Shown in pieces: positions 6,672-15,303 of a stretch of 22,699 nucleotides of DNA. The stretch is from Caldithrix sp. (lineage in GTDB: Bacteria; KSB1; UBA2214; DYKH01): the NCBI GenBank assembly GCA_020722685.1, contig DYKH01000086.1, positions 1 through 22,699 on the forward strand. Reading direction: 5' to 3'. Each line of letters begins with the position of its first letter. The stretch's first letter is position 1. Below the pieces are notes generated by a model, which had not been told where the DNA came from, searched no databases, and saw only the letters and a list, made by a program, of their open reading frames with translations. Position numbers and translations under genes: made by a program.

Positions 6672-8601
6672 GATACTCCCCAATGCGTTGGTTTCGGCGT
6701 TTCACTTGTTCTTCGATGCGCCCCAAAATTCGTTGCGCGTATCGCCCGTATTGGGGTCCCACCAAGGCAGCCTCTTTGTCCAAACCGGCTTCGACGATCT
6801 GCAAAAACTTATCCAAACTCGAGTTCGATACCGGGGTCGGGAAGGCCGCCCACTGCATCAGCGATGATTCCAATTCTTCGTGCCAATCCTGATGGGGACA
6901 ATTTTTGCATCCTTTTAACGGGTAGGGATTGGCTTGCAGTTGAAATCCTTTCAATGCCATGATGAGCGGTTGGTAGTCATAATCATATTTGAGGCGAGGG
7001 AATTGATATTCGACCACCGTAGACCATTTGCGATCATCAGGGTCCTGGTGATGCTTGTTGAGTCGCGAAAGACAGACACCCACATCCGGATGCAAAATCT
7101 CACCGCCGAAGATGCGCATCTCGCGGAGCTTGCCGTATTGGTCTTCGCGCAAATCTCCTCCCAATAACAAGAGGCAGAGAAAATACTCCGGATCTTGCAA
7201 GCGCTGGAACGGCGCATCGGGCGCGACCTCGATACTCAAGTGCAGGCTATGCGGTTTGACTTGAATGAACCGAATCGCCAAATCGATGATTTGTGCCAAA
7301 ATCCAGGGGTCCTGAGTGGCTGGCTTGGAAACGTCGCCAAGCAGTTTGTAGCGGCCAAAGGCCAACTCCAAAAACCCTCGAGAGTGCACGTCGGTTGAAG
7401 TCAGAAAGCCATGGTCGTCGATGTGAGCGCCCAATTTCCAACCGCGGCGCATGAGATCGAATTGATAGAAATAGTAAAAGCTATCGTAAATCGGATCTTC
7501 TCCTTCAGCCGCCTTGATGGCGCGAACGCCCAGATTCGAAAACTCCAATTCGGCCCCTAACGGGGAAACGCCTACCCGGCGATTGCTTTGGATCCAGTCT
7601 GCAACTTCTTCCGCCCGAGATTTGGTATAAAGCTCTTCGGCGATAAAGATGGCGGCTACGGCATAGTCCGTGTACTTGAAGGTCGGATCAAAACGGTCGA
7701 CCCCGAGCTGCGCCAGAGCCGCCTGAAGCTGTTGATGATGATCGACTAAGAGCTTCAGTGCCATCAACGCCGAGATGGTGTGCAGGTAATAGGAATCGGA
7801 AACGGTGACGTGGGCACGATATTCATCACGGAATCGCTCTTCCAGTTGGTTAAAGACCATAAACTTGGTCGCCAACGTCATATAGTTGTCAGCATAACGG
7901 AGAGCTTTGCGATTCGCAACGACCCAACTCAGTTCTGGAATGTTAGCCTGTTCGATCTCGTGTTTGATGATGAACGGTGGCAGACCCGCGTTGTGAAAGT
8001 ACTGGCGCATGAGTCCATGGATTTCTTCCGACAGCAGTTCGCGCGTCACTTTCAGTGGCAGCTCTTTTTGATCCACCACCAGACATCGATCCGCTTGTTC
8101 TTCCAGATAGCGATTGACACTTTTCCGGACGAATTCTTCGATCCGATCCCTCTCTTTGTATCCTTTCTCAAAATATTGTTTGAGCGCCGCGGCGTTACCC
8201 ACATAGACAAAGGCCGAATGAATTTCACCGCCAATCTGAACCTGAGCGACCTTGCGGAAGTACAAGTCTCCTTCTGACTCGTAGTCATCCAATTTTTCCA
8301 GCACTGAAGGCGTTATGTCAAAGAGCACTCGCCCCGCGATCCTCGACCCTTGCCAGAAAATGGCGAACGGAAAGCCGTTTGCCGGGCTGATCTTGCGATG
8401 ATTGAGAAGCACCGCCGTTTCTGAAGGCAGAGTTCGCCCGGTCAGCAGTTGAAAGTGATAATCGTTATTGAGTGAGCCGTAGACAAACAGCTTGTCAATG
8501 GTCTCCTTGGCAAAATCATCTTTTAACCGTAGCGCTGATACTTCTGTTTCATCAATCAAAACGGGAGAAGAATCGACTTTTCGGACTTTTACCACAGACA
8601 C
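6634..8601 (-). CDS. Gamma-glutamylcyclotransferase-like and GS-fold-like fusion protein
   Basis: A 655-residue protein that I cannot name. Residues about 36-145 look like the AIG2/gamma-glutamylcyclotransferase fold: KLFVYGSLNND (37-47), then GRVLFDITPSVLEKLDDYES (90-109) with E108 at the place of the catalytic Glu. A helical middle (about 180-340) follows. Residues about 345-460 carry GAELEF (349-354), a Trp and Asp in GWKLGAHIDDHG, FLELAFGR (410-417) and HSLHLSIEV (451-459), a spacing like the strands of glutamine-synthetase-fold carboxylate-amine ligases. A lone C-x2-C (565-568) lies near the end. Both domain calls are mine from motif shape; the second is weaker. The GTG start overlaps the upstream stop as TAGTG, which indicates coupling to the citrate synthase gene. 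No signal peptide or membrane segment is seen. Confidence 0.55.
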   Translation of the reverse strand: MSVVKVRKVDSSPVLIDETEVSALRLKDDFAKETIDKLFVYGSLNNDYHFQLLTGRTLPSETAVLLNHRKISPANGFPFAIFWQGSRIAGRVLFDITPSVLEKLDDYESEGDLYFRKVAQVQIGGEIHSAFVYVGNAAALKQYFEKGYKERDRIEEFVRKSVNRYLEEQADRCLVVDQKELPLKVTRELLSEEIHGLMRQYFHNAGLPPFIIKHEIEQANIPELSWVVANRKALRYADNYMTLATKFMVFNQLEERFRDEYRAHVTVSDSYYLHTISALMALKLLVDHHQQLQAALAQLGVDRFDPTFKYTDYAVAAIFIAEELYTKSRAEEVADWIQSNRRVGVSPLGAELEFSNLGVRAIKAAEGEDPIYDSFYYFYQFDLMRRGWKLGAHIDDHGFLTSTDVHSRGFLELAFGRYKLLGDVSKPATQDPWILAQIIDLAIRFIQVKPHSLHLSIEVAPDAPFQRLQDPEYFLCLLLLGGDLREDQYGKLREMRIFGGEILHPDVGVCLSRLNKHHQDPDDRKWSTVVEYQFPRLKYDYDYQPLIMALKGFQLQANPYPLKGCKNCPHQDWHEELESSLMQWAAFPTPVSNSSLDKFLQIVEAGLDKEAALVGPQYGRYAQRILGRIEEQVKRRNQRIGEYHVRSKKKPDRDN

Positions 8602-9965
8602 TAACCGATGTCAGTAAAATGCAGCTCAAACTGTGCTTCCATTTCCTCTGGCGAGATGGAAGTGACTCGACCTTGGGCATATTGTTCCTCCACCCATTCA
8701 TATATGGCCGCAACTCTTGGATCTCGCTTGTCCACCGGCGCTTTGCCCCTCTTTTGCAGCTCCTGATTTACCCAAAAGCCGACGCCGGCGACCCCCGACC
8801 GGTCGGTGATGTTTACGCCCAGCGGGCGTTTCAAAATCTTCGCCGTGTCGAAAATATTATAGATTTCTTCATTCTTGATGACGCCATCCGCATGAATGCC
8901 GGCCATGGTGACGTTAAAGCGGTCGCCGACAAACGGAAAGTTCGCGGGAATCGAGGTGCCAATCTCGCGCAGATACTCGCCGATTTCCGTGATGGCTGTC
9001 AAGTCCATGCCGTTGGTGGATCCGGTCAGAGAGGCGTACTCAACAGCCAAAGCTTCCATGGGCGAATTGCCGGTGCGTTCGCCAAAGCCTAAAATCGTAG
9101 CATTAGCGGCAGAGACACCGGAAAGCCAGGCGGTCACCGAATTGATGTGGACTTTATGGAAATCATTGTGACCATGCCATTCCAGCAACTCGGACGGAAT
9201 ACCGAATTCTCTTTGCAGATAATAGACGAGCTTGGGCACCGAACGCGGCAAAGCCGCGGTGGGATAGGGTAATCCATACCCCATCGTATCGCACAGCCGT
9301 ATTTTGATTCGCAATCCCGATTTGGCGGAAAAGTTCATCAACTCTTCGGTAAAGGGGACAACTGTTCCCCAAAAGTCCGCGCGCGTCACATCTTCGTAGT
9401 GACAACGAATGGCCTCAAGCCCGGCCTCGGCGGCCGCGCGAACGACCTGCATAAAGGAATCGAGCACTTGCCGGCGGGTCTTTTTGAATTTGAGAAAGAT
9501 GTGATAATCGGAGATGGAGGTGAGCATTCCGGTTTCCTTGATGCCCACTTGCTTCACTAATTCAAAGTCTGAGGGATTGGCGCGAATCCAGGAAGTAACT
9601 TCGGGATATCTATAACCCTTGTGCCTGACTTCCTCGAGGATCTCTCGATCTTTGGCGGAATAGATAAAGAACTCCGACTGGCGGATGATGCCGTTGGGCC
9701 CGGACAACCGATGGATGAGATCGAATAGCTTTATGGCTTGCTCGACCGTAAAGGGAGTGCGGGCTTGCTGGCCATCTCTAAAAGTTGTGTCGGTGATCCA
9801 AATCTCGGAGGCGGGCTCAGCCTCCACGATTTCTCCGTCAAAGACCGTTTTCGGAACCTCGGAATAGGGAAAAATATCTCGCATGAGATTCGGTTCTTCT
9901 ACATCTACCAAGGGATGCTTCCTTTCCTTGGCAAAAACCTGCCACGGAACTCCAATGCTTGCCAT
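8601..9965 (-). CDS. Probable Re-citrate synthase (homocitrate/isopropylmalate synthase family)
   Basis: A 454-residue DRE-TIM metallolyase. ITDTTFRDGQQART (57-70) holds the catalytic Arg and metal Asp; WHGHNDFHK (263-271) gives the metal His pair; GFGERTGN (293-300) and AGIHADG (355-361) complete the family signature. The insertions RLSGPNGIIRQSEFF and SISDYHIFLK resemble the long subgroup that includes Re-face citrate synthase of anaerobes, rather than LeuA or NifV. There is no LeuA regulatory domain. GGAGG before ATG 9965 sets the start; upstream ATGs lack this. Isocitrate dehydrogenase in the same cluster supports a citrate product, made from oxaloacetate and acetyl-CoA. Homocitrate synthase is the alternative. 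The TAG stop overlaps the next GTG. Confidence 0.7.
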   Translation of the reverse strand: MASIGVPWQVFAKERKHPLVDVEEPNLMRDIFPYSEVPKTVFDGEIVEAEPASEIWITDTTFRDGQQARTPFTVEQAIKLFDLIHRLSGPNGIIRQSEFFIYSAKDREILEEVRHKGYRYPEVTSWIRANPSDFELVKQVGIKETGMLTSISDYHIFLKFKKTRRQVLDSFMQVVRAAAEAGLEAIRCHYEDVTRADFWGTVVPFTEELMNFSAKSGLRIKIRLCDTMGYGLPYPTAALPRSVPKLVYYLQREFGIPSELLEWHGHNDFHKVHINSVTAWLSGVSAANATILGFGERTGNSPMEALAVEYASLTGSTNGMDLTAITEIGEYLREIGTSIPANFPFVGDRFNVTMAGIHADGVIKNEEIYNIFDTAKILKRPLGVNITDRSGVAGVGFWVNQELQKRGKAPVDKRDPRVAAIYEWVEEQYAQGRVTSISPEEMEAQFELHFTDIG

Positions 9966-10083
9966 GACTATTTCCTCCGCAATACTTGTGGTCATTGATT
10001 CATTTGGACTGTTCTCCTTCATGCCCTGTTGAAAACCAGAGCGATGAGTTAGAGATCGTGTGCAAGACAAACAGCAAAACCAG

Positions 10084-10755
10084 TTATGGCTCCGCTACTT
10101 TGCTCAAATACGTCGGCACCTCCTTGATCGGGAGACCGGTTGGATTCGACTGAAGGCCAAGCGCAGAAGCCATGAGGGCATCATCCCGGCCTCGACGCCT
10201 CCGGCGAACGGATCCCAGATGCAGTCATAAGCGCGAGTCGTTATGAATGATGGCTGCCAAAGCTTGGAGATGTGCCAAGTCGCCGTCGTAATCCTTTTCT
10301 TCAATACAAGCCGGTGCTGCATGATAGTGAGCGATGGGCGATTCGGCGTTTTTCTTGCGCAAAATCTCGAACGTTTCGCCTGTCTGCCGATAGCTATTCT
10401 GACGCCAATGGTTAGTGGCATGCCAGTCATACGCCATCGAAAAAATCAGCGACAGCCCTGTTGCCCTTCTAAGCGTGACCTCGGCATCGTTTGCCTGCCC
10501 CTGGCGATACCAGGAGACACCGTGATAGTTGAACGCGCGGGGTGAGCGGGGGTTCACTTGAACCGCCGGTCCGGGAGTTTGGACGGCGGTGTTGATTTTT
10601 CCCCGCTGATCATAGCTGTTCCCATGCGTCCATAGAGAAGGCAAAATTTGGGGATTATTCTTGCTTTTTTCTTCAGCTTGCCGAGTGAGGGAATCAAGTC
10701 GGGAAATGTCGGGCAATCCCATTGAATGGGATGAATCTGTTCTATCGTCTATCAT
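10084..10755 (-). pseudogene. Degraded TPR-repeat gene
   Basis: From ATG 10755 (GGGAG nine bases upstream) the frame is open to 10225 and encodes about 176 residues with decayed TPR units: GNSYDQRGKINTAVQ, then VQVNPRSPRAFNYHGVSWYR followed by QGQANDAEVTLRRA, and IAHYHAAPACIEEKDYD. Several canonical Gly and Ala positions are altered. Downstream, protein-like sequence continues in other frames: RAYDCIWDPFAGGVEAG in one, then DALMASALGLQSNPTGLPIK and EVPTYLSKVAEP ending at TAA 10086-10084 in a third. I read this as one TPR gene with two frameshifts. The first frame alone could still be a short protein. It lies upstream of the citrate synthase gene on the same strand. Confidence 0.4.
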
Positions 10756-11308
10756 TTGCTTGCACTCCCTGCATTCGTAGAATTGTAACACTGCCCGAAT
10801 AATGACAACTTCCACTGAATTTCAAAAGCAATTCAAAGTTGGGAAATCAGACGCGAGAAAAAGCCAACGAACCAGAATGATTGTTATTCACTGCAATAAT
10901 AAGCTGTTTGTTTTTGAATGTCAAGTGATATTTTGATCGAAAGGCAGAAAATTGACTGCGCCGGAAGTCATTCCTTCGCTTCCATGCGGTGTTTGACACA
11001 TTTTTCGACTGTTATAGCAGGGTCCGACGCGGCCGCAGAAACCTATCAGGTCAGGTCGTCCCCCAATGTTCGGATGCTTGCTTGCGGCGAGTGGCTTTCC
11101 TGCGCGCCCCAAGTTATCAGGACATTTCTGTTGATTTTGATGGTTTGGTTCAATAAATTGCCGCCGCTTTGTACCCGAACTCTCATCCGGCGCTCGGCTC
11201 ATAACTGCTCTTTGGCTGGGTAGCGCTGATTTTTATCATTCAACTTTTTTCGGGATTCTGGATAGAAGATACGACTGCAAGAGGCCAAGCAAGAATTATC
11301 TGGCTGCC
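10756..11308. other. Divergent intergenic region
   Basis: This 550-base gap separates all the minus-strand genes on its left from all the plus-strand genes on its right, so promoters for both sides should be here. Short open frames on both strands at about 10920-11200 mirror each other and have no recognisable protein character. I see no convincing sigma70 pair, RNA gene or repeat. Confidence 0.4.
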
Positions 11309-11896
11309 ATGAACAAAACGAGATTGAGAATGCATTTTGGCAAGTATTCACATTTTGTTGCGATCCTTCTGCTGGTTTCTTATGCTCAAGGATGCTCGCA
11401 GCAGCAGAAAGTTGTAGAGCATACTCCACCGGCGGAAAAACCCAAGCCGGCGGTTGAAATCGTCGAGGATTTCGATCCTATGTCTCTGGGTGACTATGAG
11501 CTTGACTTCGAAGCCGCCAAGCCACGGTTGAGCAGCGCAGAAGACATCGAAAAATTGCTTGGGGGAGGGCGCGCAACGGACACGTCCCAGGTGCAAATGA
11601 CGACCGGCTATCGGGTGCAATTGATTTCCACCCGAGATGGAGAGGAAGCGCGCTCAGTCAAGCGCGACGCGGTGCTTGCCTTTGAAGAGAACGTCTATGT
11701 CGCCTTTGACAATCCGTACTACAAAGTGCGGATTGGCGATTGCAGCTCACGATATGAGGCGGAGATATTGCAGGAAAAGGCGGTGGAAAAGGGCTTTGTC
11801 GAAGCTTGGGTGGTTCGCACTCAGGTGTTTACCGCGCCACAACAGCCGATGATTCAACCAGAAGTAGGCCCGGAGAAAGCGCAAAAAGAACCGTAG
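11309..11896 (+). CDS. SPOR-domain lipoprotein
   Basis: A 195-residue envelope protein. A basic N-terminus (MNKTRLR) and a hydrophobic stretch (about 14-25) end at YAQGC, a somewhat relaxed lipobox with C29 as the lipidated residue. A Pro- and Lys-rich linker follows (PPAEKPKPAVE). Residues about 99-170 form a SPOR domain, beginning GYRVQLISTRDGEEARSVKR and including YYKVRIGDCSSRYEA, which in other proteins binds denuded septal peptidoglycan. A Pro-rich tail ends the protein. No strong ribosome site precedes the ATG at 11309, and the ATG at 11330 would shorten the signal's basic part. It is transcribed alone: a terminator follows about 120 bases after the stop. Role in division or cell wall remodelling is inferred from the domain. 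Confidence 0.75.
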   Translation: MNKTRLRMHFGKYSHFVAILLLVSYAQGCSQQQKVVEHTPPAEKPKPAVEIVEDFDPMSLGDYELDFEAAKPRLSSAEDIEKLLGGGRATDTSQVQMTTGYRVQLISTRDGEEARSVKRDAVLAFEENVYVAFDNPYYKVRIGDCSSRYEAEILQEKAVEKGFVEAWVVRTQVFTAPQQPMIQPEVGPEKAQKEP

Positions 11897-12015
11897 GCGG
11901 AAAAGAGAATCGGTGTAGCTTGTGATTTTTTGTCTGATAAGCAGGCTACATCGTACAGCTACTGATGAGCGACTGCAAACAAGGCGTTTCGAGTGCTCGT
12001 TGCGGATAGCGAGGC

Positions 12016-12051
12016 GGCCCGTTTTTTTAATTGAATTCGGGCCATTTTTTT
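12016..12051 (+). terminator. Intrinsic terminator after the SPOR lipoprotein gene
   Basis: GGCCCG at 12016-12021 pairs with CGGGCC at 12038-12043, followed by ATTTTTTT. The loop is long (16 nt) and itself A/T-rich, with seven T directly after the first arm. Position between the lipoprotein gene and the yebC operon fits. Confidence 0.6.
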
Positions 12052-12059
12052 GTTATATT
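12031..12059 (+). promoter_or_regulatory. Predicted sigma70-type promoter for the yebC-ruv operon
   Basis: TTGAAT at 12031-12036 and TATATT at 12054-12059 are separated by 17 bases. The -35 box lies in the loop and the spacer covers the second arm of the terminator, so end and start signals are superposed. Expected transcription start is near 12066, giving a leader of about 130 bases before yebC. The -10 and following bases (TATATTTAGC) resemble those of the promoter at 19939-19944. Confidence 0.5.
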
Positions 12060-12122
12060 TAGCGCCTGAAAAGTTGACATTAAGAAAACCATCTCGGCAC
12101 GGCTCAGGTGTGGATTTCATAC

Positions 12123-12190
12123 AAGCCCGAACTAATTTGATGGATGTCCCGTTTCCTCTTGGCAGGGGTAACGGGCTTATTTTTAGGAGG
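12123..12190 (+). promoter_or_regulatory. Structured leader with competing hairpins before yebC
   Basis: CCCGTT at 12148-12153 can pair with AACGGG at 12170-12175, followed by CTTATTTTTA, which resembles a weak terminator. AAGCCCG at 12123-12129 can pair instead with CGGGCTT at 12172-12178, using the same bases. CCTC at 12155-12158 is also complementary to part of the AGGAGG ribosome site at 12185-12190. This layout could serve attenuation or translational control of the operon. It matches no riboswitch class I know. Confidence 0.35.
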
Positions 12191-12194
12191 CACC

Positions 12195-12947
12195 ATGTCA
12201 GGCCATTCAAAATGGAGTACCATCAAGCGGAAGAAGGAGAAGACCGATGCCGCACGCGGTCGAGTTTTCACTCGCTTGATTAAGGAGCTGACCATCGCCG
12301 CCCGCCATGGTGGCGGCGATGAGAATTCCAATCCGCGGCTTCGGTCCGCAGTGTTGGCTGCAAAGGCGGCCAATATGCCAGCCGCGAATATCGAAAGAGC
12401 TATCAAGCGTGGCACCGGCGAGCTGCCCGGCGTAACTTATGAGGAAGTTGTATACGAAGGCTATGGCCCCGGAGGAACGGCTTTGTACATCGATGCCTTG
12501 ACCGACAACAAGAACCGCAGCGTCGCCGAAATCCGTCACTTGCTTTCCAAATATGGCGGCAACTTGGGCGAAAGCGGCAGCGTCAGTTGGATGTTCCACA
12601 AGACCGGCACCATTACGATCGCCAAATCCGCCACGACCGAAGACGACCTGATGATGACGACTTTGGATGCCGGCGTGCAAGACATCGAACAGGACGAGGA
12701 GACGTTCCGGCTGAAAATGGAGCCTGCGGCCCTGGAAGCGGTCAAGAAGGCCCTGAGCGAGAACAATATTCCGTTTGAAAGCGCTGAAATAACCATGGAG
12801 CCATCGACGATGGTCAAGGTGGAAGGCAAGAATGCGGAAACTCTGCTCAAGTTGATGGATGCGCTGGAAGAACATGACGACGTGCAGAATATTTATTCCA
12901 ATTTCGACATTGATGACAAAGTCTTAGAACAGCTCAACGCACAATAG
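12195..12947 (+). CDS. yebC: YebC/PmpR-family protein (TACO1-like)
   Basis: A 250-residue YebC protein beginning MSGHSKWSTIKRKKEKTDAA, the invariant family N-terminus. RSAVLAAKAANMPAANIERA and YEGYGPGG are further signatures; the acidic C-terminal part (EEHDDVQNIYSNFDI) is typical. Members have been described as transcription regulators and, more recently, as factors that help ribosomes through proline stretches, like mitochondrial TACO1. AGGAGG five bases upstream sets the start; an in-frame upstream ATG at 12144 falls in the leader hairpin and is rejected. It heads the ruvC-ruvA-ruvB run, with ruvC starting five bases after its stop, a common arrangement in bacteria. Confidence 0.95.
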   Translation: MSGHSKWSTIKRKKEKTDAARGRVFTRLIKELTIAARHGGGDENSNPRLRSAVLAAKAANMPAANIERAIKRGTGELPGVTYEEVVYEGYGPGGTALYIDALTDNKNRSVAEIRHLLSKYGGNLGESGSVSWMFHKTGTITIAKSATTEDDLMMTTLDAGVQDIEQDEETFRLKMEPAALEAVKKALSENNIPFESAEITMEPSTMVKVEGKNAETLLKLMDALEEHDDVQNIYSNFDIDDKVLEQLNAQ

Positions 12948-12951
12948 CGGC

Positions 12952-13458
12952 ATGTTAGTCTTGGGCATAGACCCCGGAAGTGTGATAACCGGTTACGGGC
13001 TGATTCAAAGCCTGCAAACCTCGACCTACGAGTGCATGGAATTTGGCTGTGTACGGACCGATCAAAATAAACCTTTTCACCTCCGCTTGAAGGAGATTTA
13101 CGATCGGGTAAGTGATTTGATCGCGAGTTTCCGTCCGGACTTTGTGGCTTTGGAAGACATATTTTATAGTAGGAATGTCAAAGCTGCGATGCAGCTCGGT
13201 CAGGCGCGAGGCGCATCCGTGCTGGCGGCCCTCAACGCCGACAAGACCATTGTGACCTATACGCCTCGAGAGGTAAAGCAGGCATTAACCGGCCATGGCG
13301 CGGCCTCGAAAGAACAAATACAAAGAATGGTCGCCAAACTGCTTTGCCTTGAGCCGATGAGGGCGCCGCTTGATGCCTCGGATGCACTGGCCATTGCCGT
13401 CTGTCATGTGAACCGATATTGGACTGAGCATAGCTTACAACAGCGACAGAAATCGTAG
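12952..13458 (+). CDS. ruvC: Holliday junction resolvase RuvC
   Basis: A 168-residue RuvC endonuclease, which cuts Holliday junctions symmetrically in the RuvABC complex. The four catalytic acids are visible: D7 in GIDPGS, E68 in LEDIFYSRN, and D141 and D144 in LDASDALAIAVCH. The RNase-H-like fold and length are standard. There is no clear ribosome site before ATG 12952, which lies just after the yebC stop, so coupled translation is likely. The gap of 115 bases to ruvA is larger than others in the operon and holds nothing I recognise. Confidence 0.97.
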   Translation: MLVLGIDPGSVITGYGLIQSLQTSTYECMEFGCVRTDQNKPFHLRLKEIYDRVSDLIASFRPDFVALEDIFYSRNVKAAMQLGQARGASVLAALNADKTIVTYTPREVKQALTGHGAASKEQIQRMVAKLLCLEPMRAPLDASDALAIAVCHVNRYWTEHSLQQRQKS

Positions 13459-13573
13459 CCGGCTCAAGGCAAACTCTGGTCGATTTCAATCGAATTGCAT
13501 TCCCCTTGTTATTAGCTAACGGGAAATTCACCACCGGTCAATCGCCAAAACTTGACGTTCTGTTTTCGTTTTT

Positions 13574-14176
13574 ATGATTTCCTTCATCCGCGGCAAACTA
13601 ATAGAAAAGCTGCCAACGCAGGTTGTGGTGGACTGCAACAACGTCGGCATGGAAGTGCTCATACCGCTTTCGACCTATGAAGCCATTGGAAATATCGGCG
13701 AAGAAATCGTACTCATCACATATTTGCATGTACGCGAAGATGCATTGACATTGTTTGGTTTTGCCACTACGGAGGAGCGACAGCTTTTCCGTGAGCTCTT
13801 GTCGGTATCCGGGATCGGACCCAAGCTGGCGCTGGGAATCCTCTCCGGCTCAAAAGTAGCGGAAATCTACCGACATATCGCCGAAGGCGAAGAGTCGGCC
13901 TTGACAAGAATTCCCGGCATCGGCAAAAAGACCGCTCAAAGGCTTATTCTGGATCTCAAAGACAAAGCGGCGGCAAGATTGCAGAAACTGCCAGGTGTTT
14001 TTTTACCCTCCATCAAGATCGCTCCAGATTTGCTGGACGAAGCCATCTTGGCCTTGATGACTCTGGGTTACGCGCGCCATGAAGCTCAAAGAGTCATCCT
14101 AAAGGCTGCCGAGAGGACTGGCCAGACCGCTTCGGTGGAGGAATTGGTTCGCATCGCTCTGAAGAGTCAAGCGTGA
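13574..14176 (+). CDS. ruvA: Holliday junction DNA helicase subunit RuvA
   Basis: A 200-residue RuvA, the junction-binding tetramer that loads RuvB. Domain I is the OB fold (about 1-62, starting [20 protein letters not shown]). Domain II has two helix-hairpin-helix motifs, [14 protein letters not shown] (77-90) and [14 protein letters not shown] (112-125). Domain III (about 150-198, [20 protein letters not shown]) contacts RuvB. All three are full length. No good ribosome site precedes the ATG. The stop overlaps the ruvB start (GTGA). Confidence 0.97.
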   Translation: MISFIRGKLIEKLPTQVVVDCNNVGMEVLIPLSTYEAIGNIGEEIVLITYLHVREDALTLFGFATTEERQLFRELLSVSGIGPKLALGILSGSKVAEIYRHIAEGEESALTRIPGIGKKTAQRLILDLKDKAAARLQKLPGVFLPSIKIAPDLLDEAILALMTLGYARHEAQRVILKAAERTGQTASVEELVRIALKSQA

Positions 14177-15216
14177 GTAGTCACTTGAGCTATCAGGACA
14201 GACCCACATATCCGGAGCAGTTGGCAGGTGAAAGCGAGATCGATTTTACCCTTCGGCCAACTCGGTTTGAGGAGTTCATCGGCCAGAACAAGCTAAAGGC
14301 CAATTTGCGCGTTTTCGTTCGAGCCGCTTTGGAGCGAAAAGAGTCCTTAGACCATGTACTATTTCATGGTCCTCCGGGACTGGGCAAGACCACCTTGGCG
14401 CACATCATCGCTCAGGAGCTGGGGGTTAATATCCGCGTCACCTCCGGCCCGGCCTTGGAGCGGGCGAGTGACATTGCCGGTTTACTGACCAATCTGGGCG
14501 AGCGGGACGTTATTTTCATCGATGAAATCCATCGCTTGAATCGCGTGGTTGAAGAGTACTTGTACCCGGCGATGGAAGATTTCAAGCTGGATATTATCAT
14601 TGACAAGGGGGTCAACGCCCGGACCATCCAACTAAAGCTTCCGCACTTTACTCTCATCGGAGCGACGACGCGAGCCGGCTTGTTGACTTCTCCCTTGCGT
14701 GCCCGCTTTGGCATGTCGCTGAGATTGGATTATTATGAAGCGGAAGACCTTGCCGCCATCGTGCGACGTTCCGCCAAAATATTAGATTGCTCCGTGGAAG
14801 AGAAGGCCGCTTTTGAGATCGCCAACCGCTCCCGCGGCACCCCGCGAGTGGCTAATCGGTTGCTGCGCCGGGTGCGCGATTTTGCGCAAATCGACGGACA
14901 AAAAACCATTACCGCGGTTTTGGCAAATGAGTCCCTGCATCGGCTCGACGTCGATGACCAAGGTCTGGACGACATGGATAAGCGCATTCTGCTATCCGTG
15001 ATTGACAAATTTTCCGGCGGCCCGGTCGGACTCAACACACTGGCGGTGGCCATCGGCGAAGAGAGCGACACCATTGAAGAAATCTACGAGCCTTATCTCA
15101 TTCAACGCGGCTTTTTGAACCGGACCCCGCGTGGAAGAGTCGCCACGGAGCTGGCATACCAACATTTTCAAAGAAAGCGGGTGACCTTTCGACAAGAAAA
15201 CCTATTTGATTCGTGA
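14173..15216 (+). CDS. ruvB: Holliday junction branch migration ATPase RuvB
   Basis: A 347-residue AAA+ motor that drives branch migration with RuvA. Walker A is GPPGLGKTT (66-74), Walker B FIDEIH (115-120), sensor 1 LIGATTRAG, and the arginine finger region SPLRARFGM. The C-terminal winged helix ends with [15 protein letters not shown]. It starts with GTG at 14173, overlapping the ruvA stop by four bases, so translation is coupled. No SOS box is evident in the region upstream of yebC, though the LexA site of this lineage is not known to me. Confidence 0.97.
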   Translation: MSSHLSYQDRPTYPEQLAGESEIDFTLRPTRFEEFIGQNKLKANLRVFVRAALERKESLDHVLFHGPPGLGKTTLAHIIAQELGVNIRVTSGPALERASDIAGLLTNLGERDVIFIDEIHRLNRVVEEYLYPAMEDFKLDIIIDKGVNARTIQLKLPHFTLIGATTRAGLLTSPLRARFGMSLRLDYYEAEDLAAIVRRSAKILDCSVEEKAAFEIANRSRGTPRVANRLLRRVRDFAQIDGQKTITAVLANESLHRLDVDDQGLDDMDKRILLSVIDKFSGGPVGLNTLAVAIGEESDTIEEIYEPYLIQRGFLNRTPRGRVATELAYQHFQRKRVTFRQENLFDS

Positions 15217-15303
15217 CCACCAGAACCATGTTGTTATGAAGAGTGCTTGTGTCACGCGGATGAATCATGAGCTGTTTGATTTAACAGAGGAGGTAGCAAC
15301 GCG

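Noticed and set aside
10918..11223. Short open frames on both strands in the divergent intergenic region
   Set aside because: They mirror each other, lack ribosome sites and have no protein-like composition or motif.
12207..12875. Long minus-strand open frame opposite yebC
   Set aside because: It is a shadow of yebC and has no family features of its own.
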